DNA of 8,128 bases from Clostridiales bacterium (lineage in GTDB: Bacteria > Bacillota > Clostridia > Christensenellales > QALW01): the NCBI GenBank assembly GCA_018376855.1, contig JAHAAN010000084.1:1-8128 (forward strand), in the 5' to 3' direction. Shown in pieces: positions 1 to 5,894 of this stretch (positions are counted from its first letter, which is position 1; every line of letters begins with the position of its first letter). The notes under the pieces are model-generated. The model made no database searches and was not told the DNA's origin. It saw only the letters and a list, made by a program, of their open reading frames with translations. Both the position numbers and the translations under genes were made by a program.

Positions 1-1153
1 CACATGGGGCGTAATCGACTTGATTACCGGCGGCGCGATGCAGAACTATACGATTATGGCAATGGGTATCAGCCCTTACATTAATGCATCCATTATTCTT
101 CAGCTTTTGGCGGTTGTTTTTCCTAAGCTCGGCGAGCTTTCCAAGGAAGGTCCGGAAGGCAGAAAGAAGGTCAACCAGTATACGCGGCTTCTTGGTGTCG
201 GCTTAGCGTTTGTGCAGGCAATCGGTATATGCTTGAGCATTAAAGGCGCTATCGTTTCTGATTATCAGGACATTGCATGGCTTGCCTATATTATCGTCGG
301 GATTACGATTACTGCCGGAAGCGCGCTTGCTATGTGGATCGGTGAGCGAATCACGGAAAAGGGTGTTGGCAACGGCATTTCTCTGTTGATTTTCATTGGA
401 ATCATTGCAAGACTGCCTGCAACGGTTGTGGCATATGTTGAATCGGCTGTTGCGGACAGCACGCTGTGGTGGTATCTACCGCTGGTTTTGGCAGGCGTAG
501 CGCTTTTGATCGCGATCATTACCAGGGTGGATTTGGGCGAACGGCGTATTCCTGTTCAGTATGCAAAGCGCGTAACGGGCCGCAAGGTATACGGCGGGCA
601 AAGCACCTACATGCCGCTTAAGCCCAACGGCGCCGGCGTGTTGCCGTTGATTTTTGCGATGTCGTTCCTGACATTCCCGCAAATTTTGATTAACATGTTC
701 TTCCAGAATACCGGCTTTGCAAGCTTTTACAGCAAATGGCTGGCCAGCGGAACATGGGGCTATGCGATCTTGAGCATCCTGTTTATCGTATTCTTTGCGT
801 ATTTCTATGCTTCCATTACATTTGATCCGGAAGAAACGGCAAATGATATTCAGAAGTATGGCGGATTTATTCAGGGAATTCGTCCCGGTAAGCCGACGGC
901 AGATTACCTCAAAAAGGTTAATAAGCGCTTGACTCTGTTTGCCGGTTTGTATTTAGCGGTTATTTCAATCATTCCGATGGTTATTTCGGCAATTCTTGGA
1001 AGCGGAGCCACCAGCTCTAACATGATGGTGCTGAAGCTGGCTTTGACCTTCAGCTCTACCGGTCTTCTGATTTTGGTAAGCGTCTCCATCGAAATTACCA
1101 AGCAGCTTGAATCTCAGATGGTTATGAACCATTATAAAGGCTTCTTGGATTAA
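1..1153 (+). CDS. secY: Protein translocase subunit SecY (5' truncated by window edge)
   Basis: SecY forms the membrane channel of the Sec translocon, passing unfolded proteins across or into the plasma membrane with SecE, SecG and SecA. The frame is open from base 2, so the gene begins outside the window. The 383 residues present lack roughly the first 50 of a family normally near 430. Visible hallmarks are the segment after the plug (SGG-like TGGAMQNY, then MGISPYINASII), the cytoplasmic GERITEKGVGNGISLL motif, the loop AKRVTGRKVYGG, the FDPEETANDIQKYGGFIQGI loop and the C-terminal SIEITKQLESQ with the ending YKGFLD. Several long hydrophobic helices separate these. The TTG at 20 is an internal Leu codon and not the start. 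The gene lies 10 bases upstream of adk, the usual secY-adk arrangement. Identity is very secure; the N-terminus is unseen. Confidence 0.98.
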   Translation, partial: TWGVIDLITGGAMQNYTIMAMGISPYINASIILQLLAVVFPKLGELSKEGPEGRKKVNQYTRLLGVGLAFVQAIGICLSIKGAIVSDYQDIAWLAYIIVGITITAGSALAMWIGERITEKGVGNGISLLIFIGIIARLPATVVAYVESAVADSTLWWYLPLVLAGVALLIAIITRVDLGERRIPVQYAKRVTGRKVYGGQSTYMPLKPNGAGVLPLIFAMSFLTFPQILINMFFQNTGFASFYSKWLASGTWGYAILSILFIVFFAYFYASITFDPEETANDIQKYGGFIQGIRPGKPTADYLKKVNKRLTLFAGLYLAVISIIPMVISAILGSGATSSNMMVLKLALTFSSTGLLILVSVSIEITKQLESQMVMNHYKGFLD

Positions 1154-1163
1154 GAGGTGCGGA

Positions 1164-1787
1164 ATGAAAATTATCTTATTAGGCGCTCCCGGCGCGGGAA
1201 AAGGCACACAGGCGATCAAACTCAGCAAAGAGTTCGGCATTCCCCAGATTTCTACGGGCGATATGTTCAGAGCAAACATTAAGAATGAGACGCCTGTGGG
1301 CATGAAAGCAAAATCCTATATGGATCAGGGCTTGCTGGTTCCGGATGAAGTTGTGCTGGAGATGATTGAGCAGCGCTTGCAGGCAGAGGACTGTGCAAAC
1401 GGTTTTATGCTGGACGGCTTTCCGCGGACGCTTCCTCAGGCAGAGGCGTTGGATCGGCAGATCGAGATTGACGCTGCGGTGAACCTGCACGTCGATCAGG
1501 CGCTTTTGCTGGAACGGCTTTGCGGGCGAAGAACTTGCCCCTCATGCGGCGGAACTTATCATATTTCCACGCTTCAGGGCAATACCTGTCCGGAGTGCGG
1601 TTCAGAGCTTGTATGCCGCAAGGATGATAATGAAGAAACGGTTACAAAGCGTTTGGCGGTTTATAACGACCAAACCGCGCCGCTTATTGATTATTACCGC
1701 GCTAAGGGCAAGCTGCTGACTGTGGACGCAGGCAAGCCGGTGGAAGATGTTTTCGCCGATATGGTTGCCATGTTAAAGGAAGTATAA
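1164..1787 (+). CDS. adk: Adenylate kinase, zinc-LID type
   Basis: Adenylate kinase catalyses ATP + AMP to 2 ADP in the cytosol and balances adenine nucleotides. The 207-residue protein has the P-loop GAPGAGKGT (residues 7-15), the AMP-binding STGDMFR (30-36), the DGFPRT segment (84-89) and the R-x-DD-like RKDDNEET stretch (152-159). The LID (about 120-155) carries a CxxC...CxxC set, Cys125, Cys128, Cys142 and Cys145, expected to bind a structural zinc as in many Gram-positive enzymes. In the Bacillus form the fourth ligand is Asp; here it is Cys. The start ATG follows a GAGGTG ribosome binding site directly after the secY stop. The map ATG lies two bases past the stop, so adk and map are probably translationally coupled. 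Confidence 0.98.
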   Translation: MKIILLGAPGAGKGTQAIKLSKEFGIPQISTGDMFRANIKNETPVGMKAKSYMDQGLLVPDEVVLEMIEQRLQAEDCANGFMLDGFPRTLPQAEALDRQIEIDAAVNLHVDQALLLERLCGRRTCPSCGGTYHISTLQGNTCPECGSELVCRKDDNEETVTKRLAVYNDQTAPLIDYYRAKGKLLTVDAGKPVEDVFADMVAMLKEV

Positions 1788-1789
1788 GC

Positions 1790-2551
1790 ATGCTTTATAT
1801 TAAAACGCTCAGTACGATTCGCACAATGGCTGAGGGCGGAAAGCTTCTTTATGACACGTTAATGCTGTTAAAAAGTAAAATTCGCCCCGGAATCAGCACA
1901 AAAGAGTTGAACAAAATCGCAGAAGAGTATATAATAAACAATGGCGCGCTTCCCTCTTTTAAGGGATACAGCGGCTTTCCTGCAGGCGTATGTACCTCGG
2001 TAAACGACGTGGTGATCCACGGCATTCCGTCGGAGCATGTGATCCTGCAGGAAGGCGACATTGTTTCGCTGGATTGCGGTGTGTTTTACAAAGGCTTTCA
2101 CACGGATGCTGCCCGTACGTTTGCGGTGGGGGAGATTCGCCCCGAATTGCAGAGATTGATAGATGATACAGAGAAATCTTTCTTTGAAGGCGCTGCGCAG
2201 GCGCGTGTGGGGAATCGTGTTTCGGATATAGGTCATGCGGTCGAAGCGTATTTGGCGCCGAGAGGTTATGGCATTGTCCGCGATTTCACCGGCCATGGAG
2301 TAGGCAATGAAATTCATGAAAGTCCGTCCGTCTGCAATTACGGAAAACCCGGAAGGGGTATTCGGCTGCAAAACGGAATGACGCTGGCGATTGAACCAAT
2401 GGTAACGCTCGGCGGCGACGGTGTGCGGATTTTGGATGACGAATGGACAACAGTTACGACGGACGGAAGCTTTGCTGCACATTATGAGAACACTGTGGCG
2501 ATTGTGGACGGAAGTCCTGTGATTCTGACAAACGGCGAAGCGGAGCTTTGA
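1790..2551 (+). CDS. map: Type I methionine aminopeptidase
   Basis: Map removes the N-terminal methionine from new proteins as they leave the ribosome. It is a cytosolic dinuclear metal enzyme of the pita-bread fold. All five metal ligands of the family can be placed in this 253-residue protein: Asp95 (SLDCG), Asp106 (HTDAART), His169 (GHGVG), Glu202 (IEPM) and Glu233 (HYENT). The substrate-contacting histidines His77 (VIHGIP) and His176 (EIHESP) are also present. Length matches the short class Ia bacterial enzyme, with no N-terminal zinc-finger extension. The ribosome binding site AAAGGA lies inside the end of adk, nine bases before ATG. Placement between adk and infA is typical of Firmicutes. 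Nothing suggests loss of function. Confidence 0.98.
   Translation: MLYIKTLSTIRTMAEGGKLLYDTLMLLKSKIRPGISTKELNKIAEEYIINNGALPSFKGYSGFPAGVCTSVNDVVIHGIPSEHVILQEGDIVSLDCGVFYKGFHTDAARTFAVGEIRPELQRLIDDTEKSFFEGAAQARVGNRVSDIGHAVEAYLAPRGYGIVRDFTGHGVGNEIHESPSVCNYGKPGRGIRLQNGMTLAIEPMVTLGGDGVRILDDEWTTVTTDGSFAAHYENTVAIVDGSPVILTNGEAEL
1907..1935 (+). promoter_or_regulatory. Candidate internal sigma-A promoter inside map
   Basis: TTGAAC at 1907-1912 (four of six matches to TTGACA) and a perfect TATAAT at 1930-1935 are separated by 17 bases. This is the optimal layout for a vegetative promoter, and it lies in the sense direction early in the map coding region. A start near 1942 could give extra transcription of the KOW gene, infA and rpmJ. 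The site falls in coding sequence (ELNKIAEEYIIN), so a chance match is quite possible. Confidence 0.3.
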
Positions 2552-2566
2552 AGCGAAAGGAGTCGC

Positions 2567-2854
2567 ATGAACAACGATTTAGATTATCAGCTGGGTCGTG
2601 TGGTATATTCCAGAAGCGGCAGAGATGCAGGCAGATGTTTTGTTGTCGTATGCCAGCTTGAAGAGGGATTTGTGGGGATTGCGGATGGGTGCATTCGCAA
2701 GCTGGCAAATCCTAAAAAGAAAAAGCTGAAACATTTGGATCCCAAGCCGGCAGTGCTTCAGGCTATTGCACAGAAGCTTGCGAATCATCAAAAGGTTTAT
2801 GACAGCGAGATTCGCAGTGCGCTGGAAGCTGCCGGGTTCAACAACAGAGCGTAA
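2567..2854 (+). CDS. KOW-domain RNA-binding protein (ribosomal L14e-like)
   Basis: A 95-residue cytosolic protein of the small KOW-domain family that Clostridia and relatives often carry between map and infA. It is usually annotated as RNA-binding or L14e/L6e/L27e-like, after the archaeal and eukaryotic ribosomal proteins with the same fold. The KOW-like unit is at about residues 8-35 (LGRVVYSRSGRDAGRCFVVV), where the conserved glycine lies between short beta strands. A second strand region follows (GFVGIADG), then a very basic patch at 49-57 (NPKKKKLKH) suited to RNA contact, and a mostly helical tail with no clear motif. ATG follows a good AAAGGAG site (2556-2562). Its exact role is not established to my knowledge; ribosome or rRNA binding is inferred from fold, charge and neighbours. 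Confidence 0.85.
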   Translation: MNNDLDYQLGRVVYSRSGRDAGRCFVVVCQLEEGFVGIADGCIRKLANPKKKKLKHLDPKPAVLQAIAQKLANHQKVYDSEIRSALEAAGFNNRA

Positions 2855-2867
2855 TAGGAGTGAAGTC

Positions 2868-3089
2868 ATGGCGAAGGATGATGTAATAGAGATTGCCGGC
2901 GTTGTAGAAGAGACGCTGAGAAATGCACAGTTTCAGGTCCGCTTGGAAAACGGGCATTTGATTTTAGCGCATTTGGCCGGCAAGTTGCGAATGAACAATA
3001 TTCAGGTGCTGCAAGGCGATCATGTTACGGTGGAGATGTCGCCGTATGATTTAAGCAAGGGCAGAATTATCTGGAGAAGCAAGGGCTGA
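2868..3089 (+). CDS. infA: Translation initiation factor IF-1
   Basis: IF-1 binds the ribosomal A site of the 30S subunit with IF-2 and IF-3 and helps select the initiator tRNA. The 73-residue product is one S1/OB-fold domain, matching the usual 72-73. It begins MAKDDVIEIAG and has the conserved ENGH, LAHLAGKLRMN and SPYDLSKGRI segments. The frame is open further upstream, to an ATG at 2766 inside the KOW gene. The ATG at 2868 is clearly the start because it has the family N-terminus and an AGGAG site at 2856-2860, just past the preceding stop codon. The product ends one residue beyond the common RxK end (WRSKG). It lies within the continuous map-KOW-infA-rpmJ run. Confidence 0.98.
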   Translation: MAKDDVIEIAGVVEETLRNAQFQVRLENGHLILAHLAGKLRMNNIQVLQGDHVTVEMSPYDLSKGRIIWRSKG

Positions 3090-3122
3090 AGCGCCCGAAC
3101 ACCATAAAAGGAGGAAACAGCA

Positions 3123-3239
3123 ATGAAGGTAAGACCGAGCGTAAAGCCGATGTGCGATAAGTGCAAAGTCATTAAAAGAAAGGGTAAGGTCATGGTGATC
3201 TGCCCGTCTGATAAGAGTCATAAGCAGAGACAGGGCTGA
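3123..3239 (+). CDS. rpmJ: 50S ribosomal protein L36 (bL36), zinc-binding
   Basis: L36 is the smallest large-subunit protein and packs against 23S rRNA. The 38-residue product reads MKVRPSVKPMCDKCKVIKRK at its start and ends SHKQRQG, a full match to the family. The zinc-ribbon ligands are Cys11, Cys14, Cys27 and His33. Most zinc-type L36 proteins have 37 residues with the histidine at 32 (C-ENPK-H); here the last loop reads C-PSDKS-H, one residue longer. The start has a strong AAAGGAGG site at 3107-3114. All four ligands are kept, so this is the zinc-dependent form and not the zinc-free paralogue. Confidence 0.97.
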   Translation: MKVRPSVKPMCDKCKVIKRKGKVMVICPSDKSHKQRQG

Positions 3240-3250
3240 TGCTGTTTTTC

Positions 3251-3275
3251 GGGAGGGTGTGTTTCGCGTCCTCTC
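3251..3275 (+). other. RNA hairpin downstream of rpmJ
   Basis: The arms 3251-3261 and 3265-3275 can form 11 continuous pairs, including four G-U pairs, around a UUU loop. It begins 11 bases after the rpmJ stop codon. No T-run follows, so it is not a standard intrinsic terminator. It could protect or mark the 3' end of a processed upstream mRNA, or form the first part of the rpsM leader. Confidence 0.4.
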
Positions 3276-3329
3276 TGTTGTGCGCTGATGCTTTGCGCAG
3301 GACAATGAATCCTGATTAAAGCGCGGCTG

Positions 3330-3372
3330 GGCAAGCACTGTGTGCGTTCGGAAGAACGGGCACGGTTTTGCC
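3330..3372 (+). other. Interrupted stem-loop in the rpsM leader
   Basis: The inner stem pairs GTGC-GTTC (3342-3349) with GAAC and GCAC (3354-3363) around a GGAA tetraloop, leaving two G residues bulged. The outer stem pairs GGCAA (3330-3334) with TTGCC (3368-3372) across an internal loop. A GNRA loop plus bulge and internal loop is typical of structured RNA that binds protein, but the fold is drawn by eye. Confidence 0.35.
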
Positions 3373-3397
3373 TGCTTTAGGGGATTTTTCATATATT
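3368..3397 (+). promoter_or_regulatory. Candidate promoter for the rpsM-rplQ genes
   Basis: TTGCCT (3368-3373, four of six matches) and TATATT (3392-3397, five of six) are spaced by 18 bases in an AT-rich setting. They lie just upstream of the rpsM ribosome binding site. A start near 3404 would give a very short leader that excludes the hairpins above, so it would compete with the idea of a structured regulatory leader. Confidence 0.3.
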
Positions 3398-3436
3398 TAA
3401 ACTAAGCAACGCAAATTTTACGGAGGTGTAACTTAA

Positions 3437-3814
3437 ATGGCACGTATTGCCGGAATCGATCTTCCCAGAGAGAAGCGCGTGGAAGTAGGTCTCAGAAGCC
3501 TCTTTGGAATCGGCGCGACCCGTTCCAAGGAGATTTTGGCTGCTACCGGCGTAAATCCCGATACAAGAGTGAAGGATTTGACCGATGAGGAAGTAAACAA
3601 GTTAAGAGATTATATTGACAAAAACGTTCAGGTTGAAGGCGATCTGAGACGTGAGGTTTCTCTGAATATCAAGCGTTTGATTGAGGTTGGCTGCTATCGC
3701 GGTGTTCGCCATCGCAAGGGCTTGCCGGTTCGCGGTCAGAGCACAAAACAGAATGCACGCACACGTAAGGGCCCGAAAAAGGCTGTTGCTGGCAAGAAAA
3801 AAGCTACAAGATAA
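3437..3814 (+). CDS. rpsM: 30S ribosomal protein S13 (uS13)
   Basis: S13 is a head protein of the small subunit that contacts the P-site tRNA and forms intersubunit bridges with the large subunit. The 125-residue product begins MARIAGIDLPREKRVEVGL and has the helical H2TH-type core with GIGATRSKEIL, DLRREVSLNIKRL and the RHRKGLPVRGQ turn. The basic tail ARTRKGPKKAVAGKKKATR reaches toward the tRNA. The usual GQRTKTNART reads GQSTKQNART here, a mild lineage variation. ATG follows the strong GGAGGTG site at 3422-3428. It heads the alpha-operon block, 15 bases before rpsK. Confidence 0.99.
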   Translation: MARIAGIDLPREKRVEVGLRSLFGIGATRSKEILAATGVNPDTRVKDLTDEEVNKLRDYIDKNVQVEGDLRREVSLNIKRLIEVGCYRGVRHRKGLPVRGQSTKQNARTRKGPKKAVAGKKKATR

Positions 3815-3829
3815 TAGGAGGACAGAGAA

Positions 3830-4237
3830 ATGGCTACCATCGCTAAGCCGAAGGTCAGAAAGGGCACACGCCGCCGCGTTGAAAGAAAAAATATCGATCG
3901 CGGCGCGGCGCATATTTGTTCATCGTTTAATAATACCATTGTTACCATTACCGATACTGCCGGAAATGCGATTTCTTGGGCAAGTGCAGGCGGGCTGGGC
4001 TTCCGCGGCTCTAAGAAGAGCACGCCGTTTGCTGCGCAAATGGCGGCGGAGACAGCTGCAAAGGCCGCTATGGAGCATGGCCTGCGCACGGTTGAGGTGT
4101 ATGTAAAGGGGCCGGGCTCCGGGCGCGAATCCGCAATCAGAGCTTTGCAGGCTGCCGGGCTTGAGGTCAGCATGATTAAGGATGTTACTCCGATCCCGCA
4201 CAACGGCTGCCGCCCGCCTAAGCGCAGAAGAGTATAA
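3830..4237 (+). CDS. rpsK: 30S ribosomal protein S11 (uS11)
   Basis: S11 lies in the platform of the 30S subunit next to the mRNA exit path and binds 16S rRNA. The 135-residue product has the family's basic N-terminal extension (VRKGTRRRVERKN), the conserved SSFNNTIVTITD segment (31-42), GGLGFRGSKKSTPFAAQ (54-70), VKGPGSGRESAIRAL (92-106) and the invariant end DVTPIPHNGCRPPKRRRV. Length is slightly above the common 129, owing to the N-terminal part. The start ATG follows an AGGAGG site (3816-3821) directly after the rpsM stop. Identity is certain. Confidence 0.99.
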   Translation: MATIAKPKVRKGTRRRVERKNIDRGAAHICSSFNNTIVTITDTAGNAISWASAGGLGFRGSKKSTPFAAQMAAETAAKAAMEHGLRTVEVYVKGPGSGRESAIRALQAAGLEVSMIKDVTPIPHNGCRPPKRRRV

Positions 4238-4258
4238 GGAGTAGGAGGTTAAAGAATT

Positions 4259-4882
4259 ATGGCAAGATATACAGAGGCTGTTTGCCGCCAGTGCCGCAGA
4301 GAAGGACAGAAGCTGTTCCTCAAGGGCGCGCGCTGCTACAGCGATAAGTGTGCATTTACAACACGGGCTTCCGCTCCGGGCCAGCATGGTACGGGCAGAA
4401 AGAAGACCGGCGAGTACGGACTCCAGCTTCGTGAAAAACAGAAAGCAAAGCGTACCTATGGCGTTTTGGAAAAGCAGTTCCGTCATTATTTTGAGCTTGC
4501 TGAGAAAATGAAGGGCGTTACCGGCGAGAATATGCTGGCGCTTTTGGAACGCAGATTGGATAACGTCGTTTATCGTGCAGGCTTCGGCGCTTCCCGTGCG
4601 CAGGCGCGTCAGATCGTAAACCATGGCCACATTTTGGTTAACGGAAAACGGGTGGATATTCCGTCTTATATCGTTAAACAGGGCGATGTGGTGAGCATTC
4701 GTGAGAAGAGCTACGATGTCGAGGCATTCAAAGCGCTGCGTGAAGGCACAACCCGCCTCGTTCCGGCATGGTTGACGCTTGACAGTGCCAATTTGGCCGT
4801 TACGGTTGCAACGCTGCCTAAGAGAGAGGAAATCGATCTGAACATTGCGGAGCACCTGATCGTCGAGCTGTACTCGAAATAA
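4259..4882 (+). CDS. rpsD: 30S ribosomal protein S4 (uS4), zinc-binding form
   Basis: S4 is one of the first proteins to bind 16S rRNA and nucleates assembly of the 30S body. In several bacteria it also represses its own mRNA. The 207-residue product has four N-terminal cysteines, Cys9, Cys12, Cys26 and Cys31, spaced as in zinc-binding (C+) S4. The central helical region includes the conserved SAPGQHG and LREKQKAKRTYG segments. The S4 RNA-binding fold is at about 98-160 (RRLDNVVYRAGF, RQIVNHGHILVNGKRVDIPS). Two Shine-Dalgarno-like runs precede ATG: AAGGAG at 4236-4241, overlapping the rpsK stop, and AGGAGGTT at 4243-4250. The second has the better spacing. Its place between rpsK and rpoA makes it the likely feedback regulator of this block. 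Confidence 0.99.
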   Translation: MARYTEAVCRQCRREGQKLFLKGARCYSDKCAFTTRASAPGQHGTGRKKTGEYGLQLREKQKAKRTYGVLEKQFRHYFELAEKMKGVTGENMLALLERRLDNVVYRAGFGASRAQARQIVNHGHILVNGKRVDIPSYIVKQGDVVSIREKSYDVEAFKALREGTTRLVPAWLTLDSANLAVTVATLPKREEIDLNIAEHLIVELYSK

Positions 4883-4883
4883 T

Positions 4884-4905
4884 TGAGGCAAGTAGCTTGC
4901 CCTCA
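4884..4905 (+). other. Hairpin between rpsD and rpoA
   Basis: TGAGGCAAG (4884-4892) pairs with CTTGCCCTCA (4896-4905) around a TAG triloop: about nine base pairs (T84-A05, G85-C04, A86-T03, G87, G88 and the CAAG/CTTG arm) with one C bulged. It starts two bases after the rpsD stop and ends eight bases before the rpoA ribosome binding site. There is no T-run, so it is not a terminator. It may be an RNA processing or stability element that lets rpoA be expressed apart from the ribosomal genes. Confidence 0.4.
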
Positions 4906-4926
4906 TAATAATAAAGGAGGGTTCCC

Positions 4927-5877
4927 ATGATGATAGAAATTGAAAAGCCCACGATTGAGTGCAGGCAGCTCAGTGATGACAATACCTATGCACAGTTCGT
5001 GGTGGAACCGCTGCAAAGAGGTTTCGGCCATACGCTTGGAAACTCTATGCGCAGGATTCTTATGTCATCGCTGCCCGGTGTTGCGGTAACTTCTATTCGC
5101 ATCAACGGCGTGCTGCATGAGTTTACGGCGATTCCGGGTATCAGTGAGGATGTTGCGGAAATCATTCTCAACATCAAAGGAATTCATGCGAAGCTTCATT
5201 CCGACGGTCCTGTTACGGCGAATATCAACGCGAAAGGTCCCTGCACGGTTACGGCGGGCGATATTTTCGGGGACAGCAGCCTGGAAATTATCAATACGGA
5301 TCATGTGATCGCAACGCTGAGCGAAAATGCTGTGCTCAATATGGAGCTTGTGTTTTCTAAAGGCATCGGTTATGTCAGCGCTGCAAACAATAAGTATGAG
5401 GAAATGCCGATTGATACGATCGCGGTGGATTCCATTTATACGCCGATCACTAAGGTTAATTATACTGTGGACAGCACAAGAATCGGCAGAGCGTCTGATT
5501 ATGACAAGCTCACCATTGACGTGTGGACAAACGGAACGATTAACCCCAAGGAAGCAATTAGCCTTTCGGCAAAGATCCTTAGCGATTATATGGCGTTGTT
5601 TGTCAATTTGGCTGATAATGTCGGCGGATTGGAAATGATGGTGGAGAAGGAAGAGGAGAAGAAAACCAAGGTTCTGGAAATGACGATTGATGAACTGGAT
5701 CTTTCCGTGCGTTCCTATAACTGCCTGAAGCGTGCCGGTATCAATACGGTTGACGAGCTGATCCGCCGTGATGAGGTGGACATGATGAAGGTGAGAAACC
5801 TCGGCAAAAAATCTCTGGAGGAAGTGCGGCAGCGGCTTGCATCGCTCGGGCTTTCCCTGAATAAAAGCGACGAATAA
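4927..5877 (+). CDS. rpoA: DNA-directed RNA polymerase subunit alpha
   Basis: The alpha subunit dimerises to start assembly of RNA polymerase, and its C-terminal domain touches UP-element DNA and activators. The 316-residue product has the N-terminal assembly domain (about 1-235) with VVEPLQRGFGHTLGNSMRRIL, SLPGVAVTSIRINGVLHEF, VDSIYTPITKVNY and DYDKLTIDVWTNG. An acidic/basic linker (VEKEEEKKTK, 239-248) follows, then the C-terminal domain (249-316) with ELDLSVRSYNCLKRAGINTV and VRNLGKKSLEEV. ATG codons at 4927 and 4930 both suit the AAAGGAGGG site (4913-4921). Relatives usually start MIEIEKP, so 4930 may be the real start. Complete and unremarkable in length. Confidence 0.99.
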   Translation: MMIEIEKPTIECRQLSDDNTYAQFVVEPLQRGFGHTLGNSMRRILMSSLPGVAVTSIRINGVLHEFTAIPGISEDVAEIILNIKGIHAKLHSDGPVTANINAKGPCTVTAGDIFGDSSLEIINTDHVIATLSENAVLNMELVFSKGIGYVSAANNKYEEMPIDTIAVDSIYTPITKVNYTVDSTRIGRASDYDKLTIDVWTNGTINPKEAISLSAKILSDYMALFVNLADNVGGLEMMVEKEEEKKTKVLEMTIDELDLSVRSYNCLKRAGINTVDELIRRDEVDMMKVRNLGKKSLEEVRQRLASLGLSLNKSDE

Positions 5878-5894
5878 TATAGGAGGAAAAGAAA

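Larger units (their letters stand above)
3240..3436 (+). promoter_or_regulatory. 197-base structured gap before rpsM (candidate leader)
   Basis: This gap is far longer than the other spaces in the cluster (2-44 bases) and contains no plausible gene. It is densely foldable: a hairpin at 3251-3275, two competing hairpins between 3278 and 3322, and a long interrupted stem-loop at 3330-3372. An AT-rich stretch follows, leading to the GGAGGTG ribosome binding site of rpsM (3422-3428). In E. coli the leader before rpsM is the site where S4 represses the alpha operon. Here rpsD is also in the operon, so a similar control element is a reasonable inference. I could not align it to any known S4 leader. 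Confidence 0.45.

Noticed and set aside
20..22. TTG as a start codon for secY
   Set aside because: The frame continues upstream to the window edge and encodes expected SecY residues; TTG is an internal Leu codon.
2766..2867. Upstream in-frame extension of infA from an ATG inside the KOW gene
   Set aside because: The family N-terminus MAKDDVIE and a good ribosome binding site fix the start at 2868; the extension is out-of-frame KOW-gene sequence.
3251..3275. Hairpin after rpmJ as a transcription terminator
   Set aside because: The stem is good but no T-run follows, so an intrinsic terminator is not supported.
3920..4906. Long open frame on the - strand opposite rpsK and rpsD (about 328 codons)
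   Set aside because: It lies wholly opposite two certain ribosomal genes, has no recognisable domain, and follows from their codon bias. Similar - strand frames at 5065-5961, 5715-6458 and 1868-2482 are rejected for the same reason.
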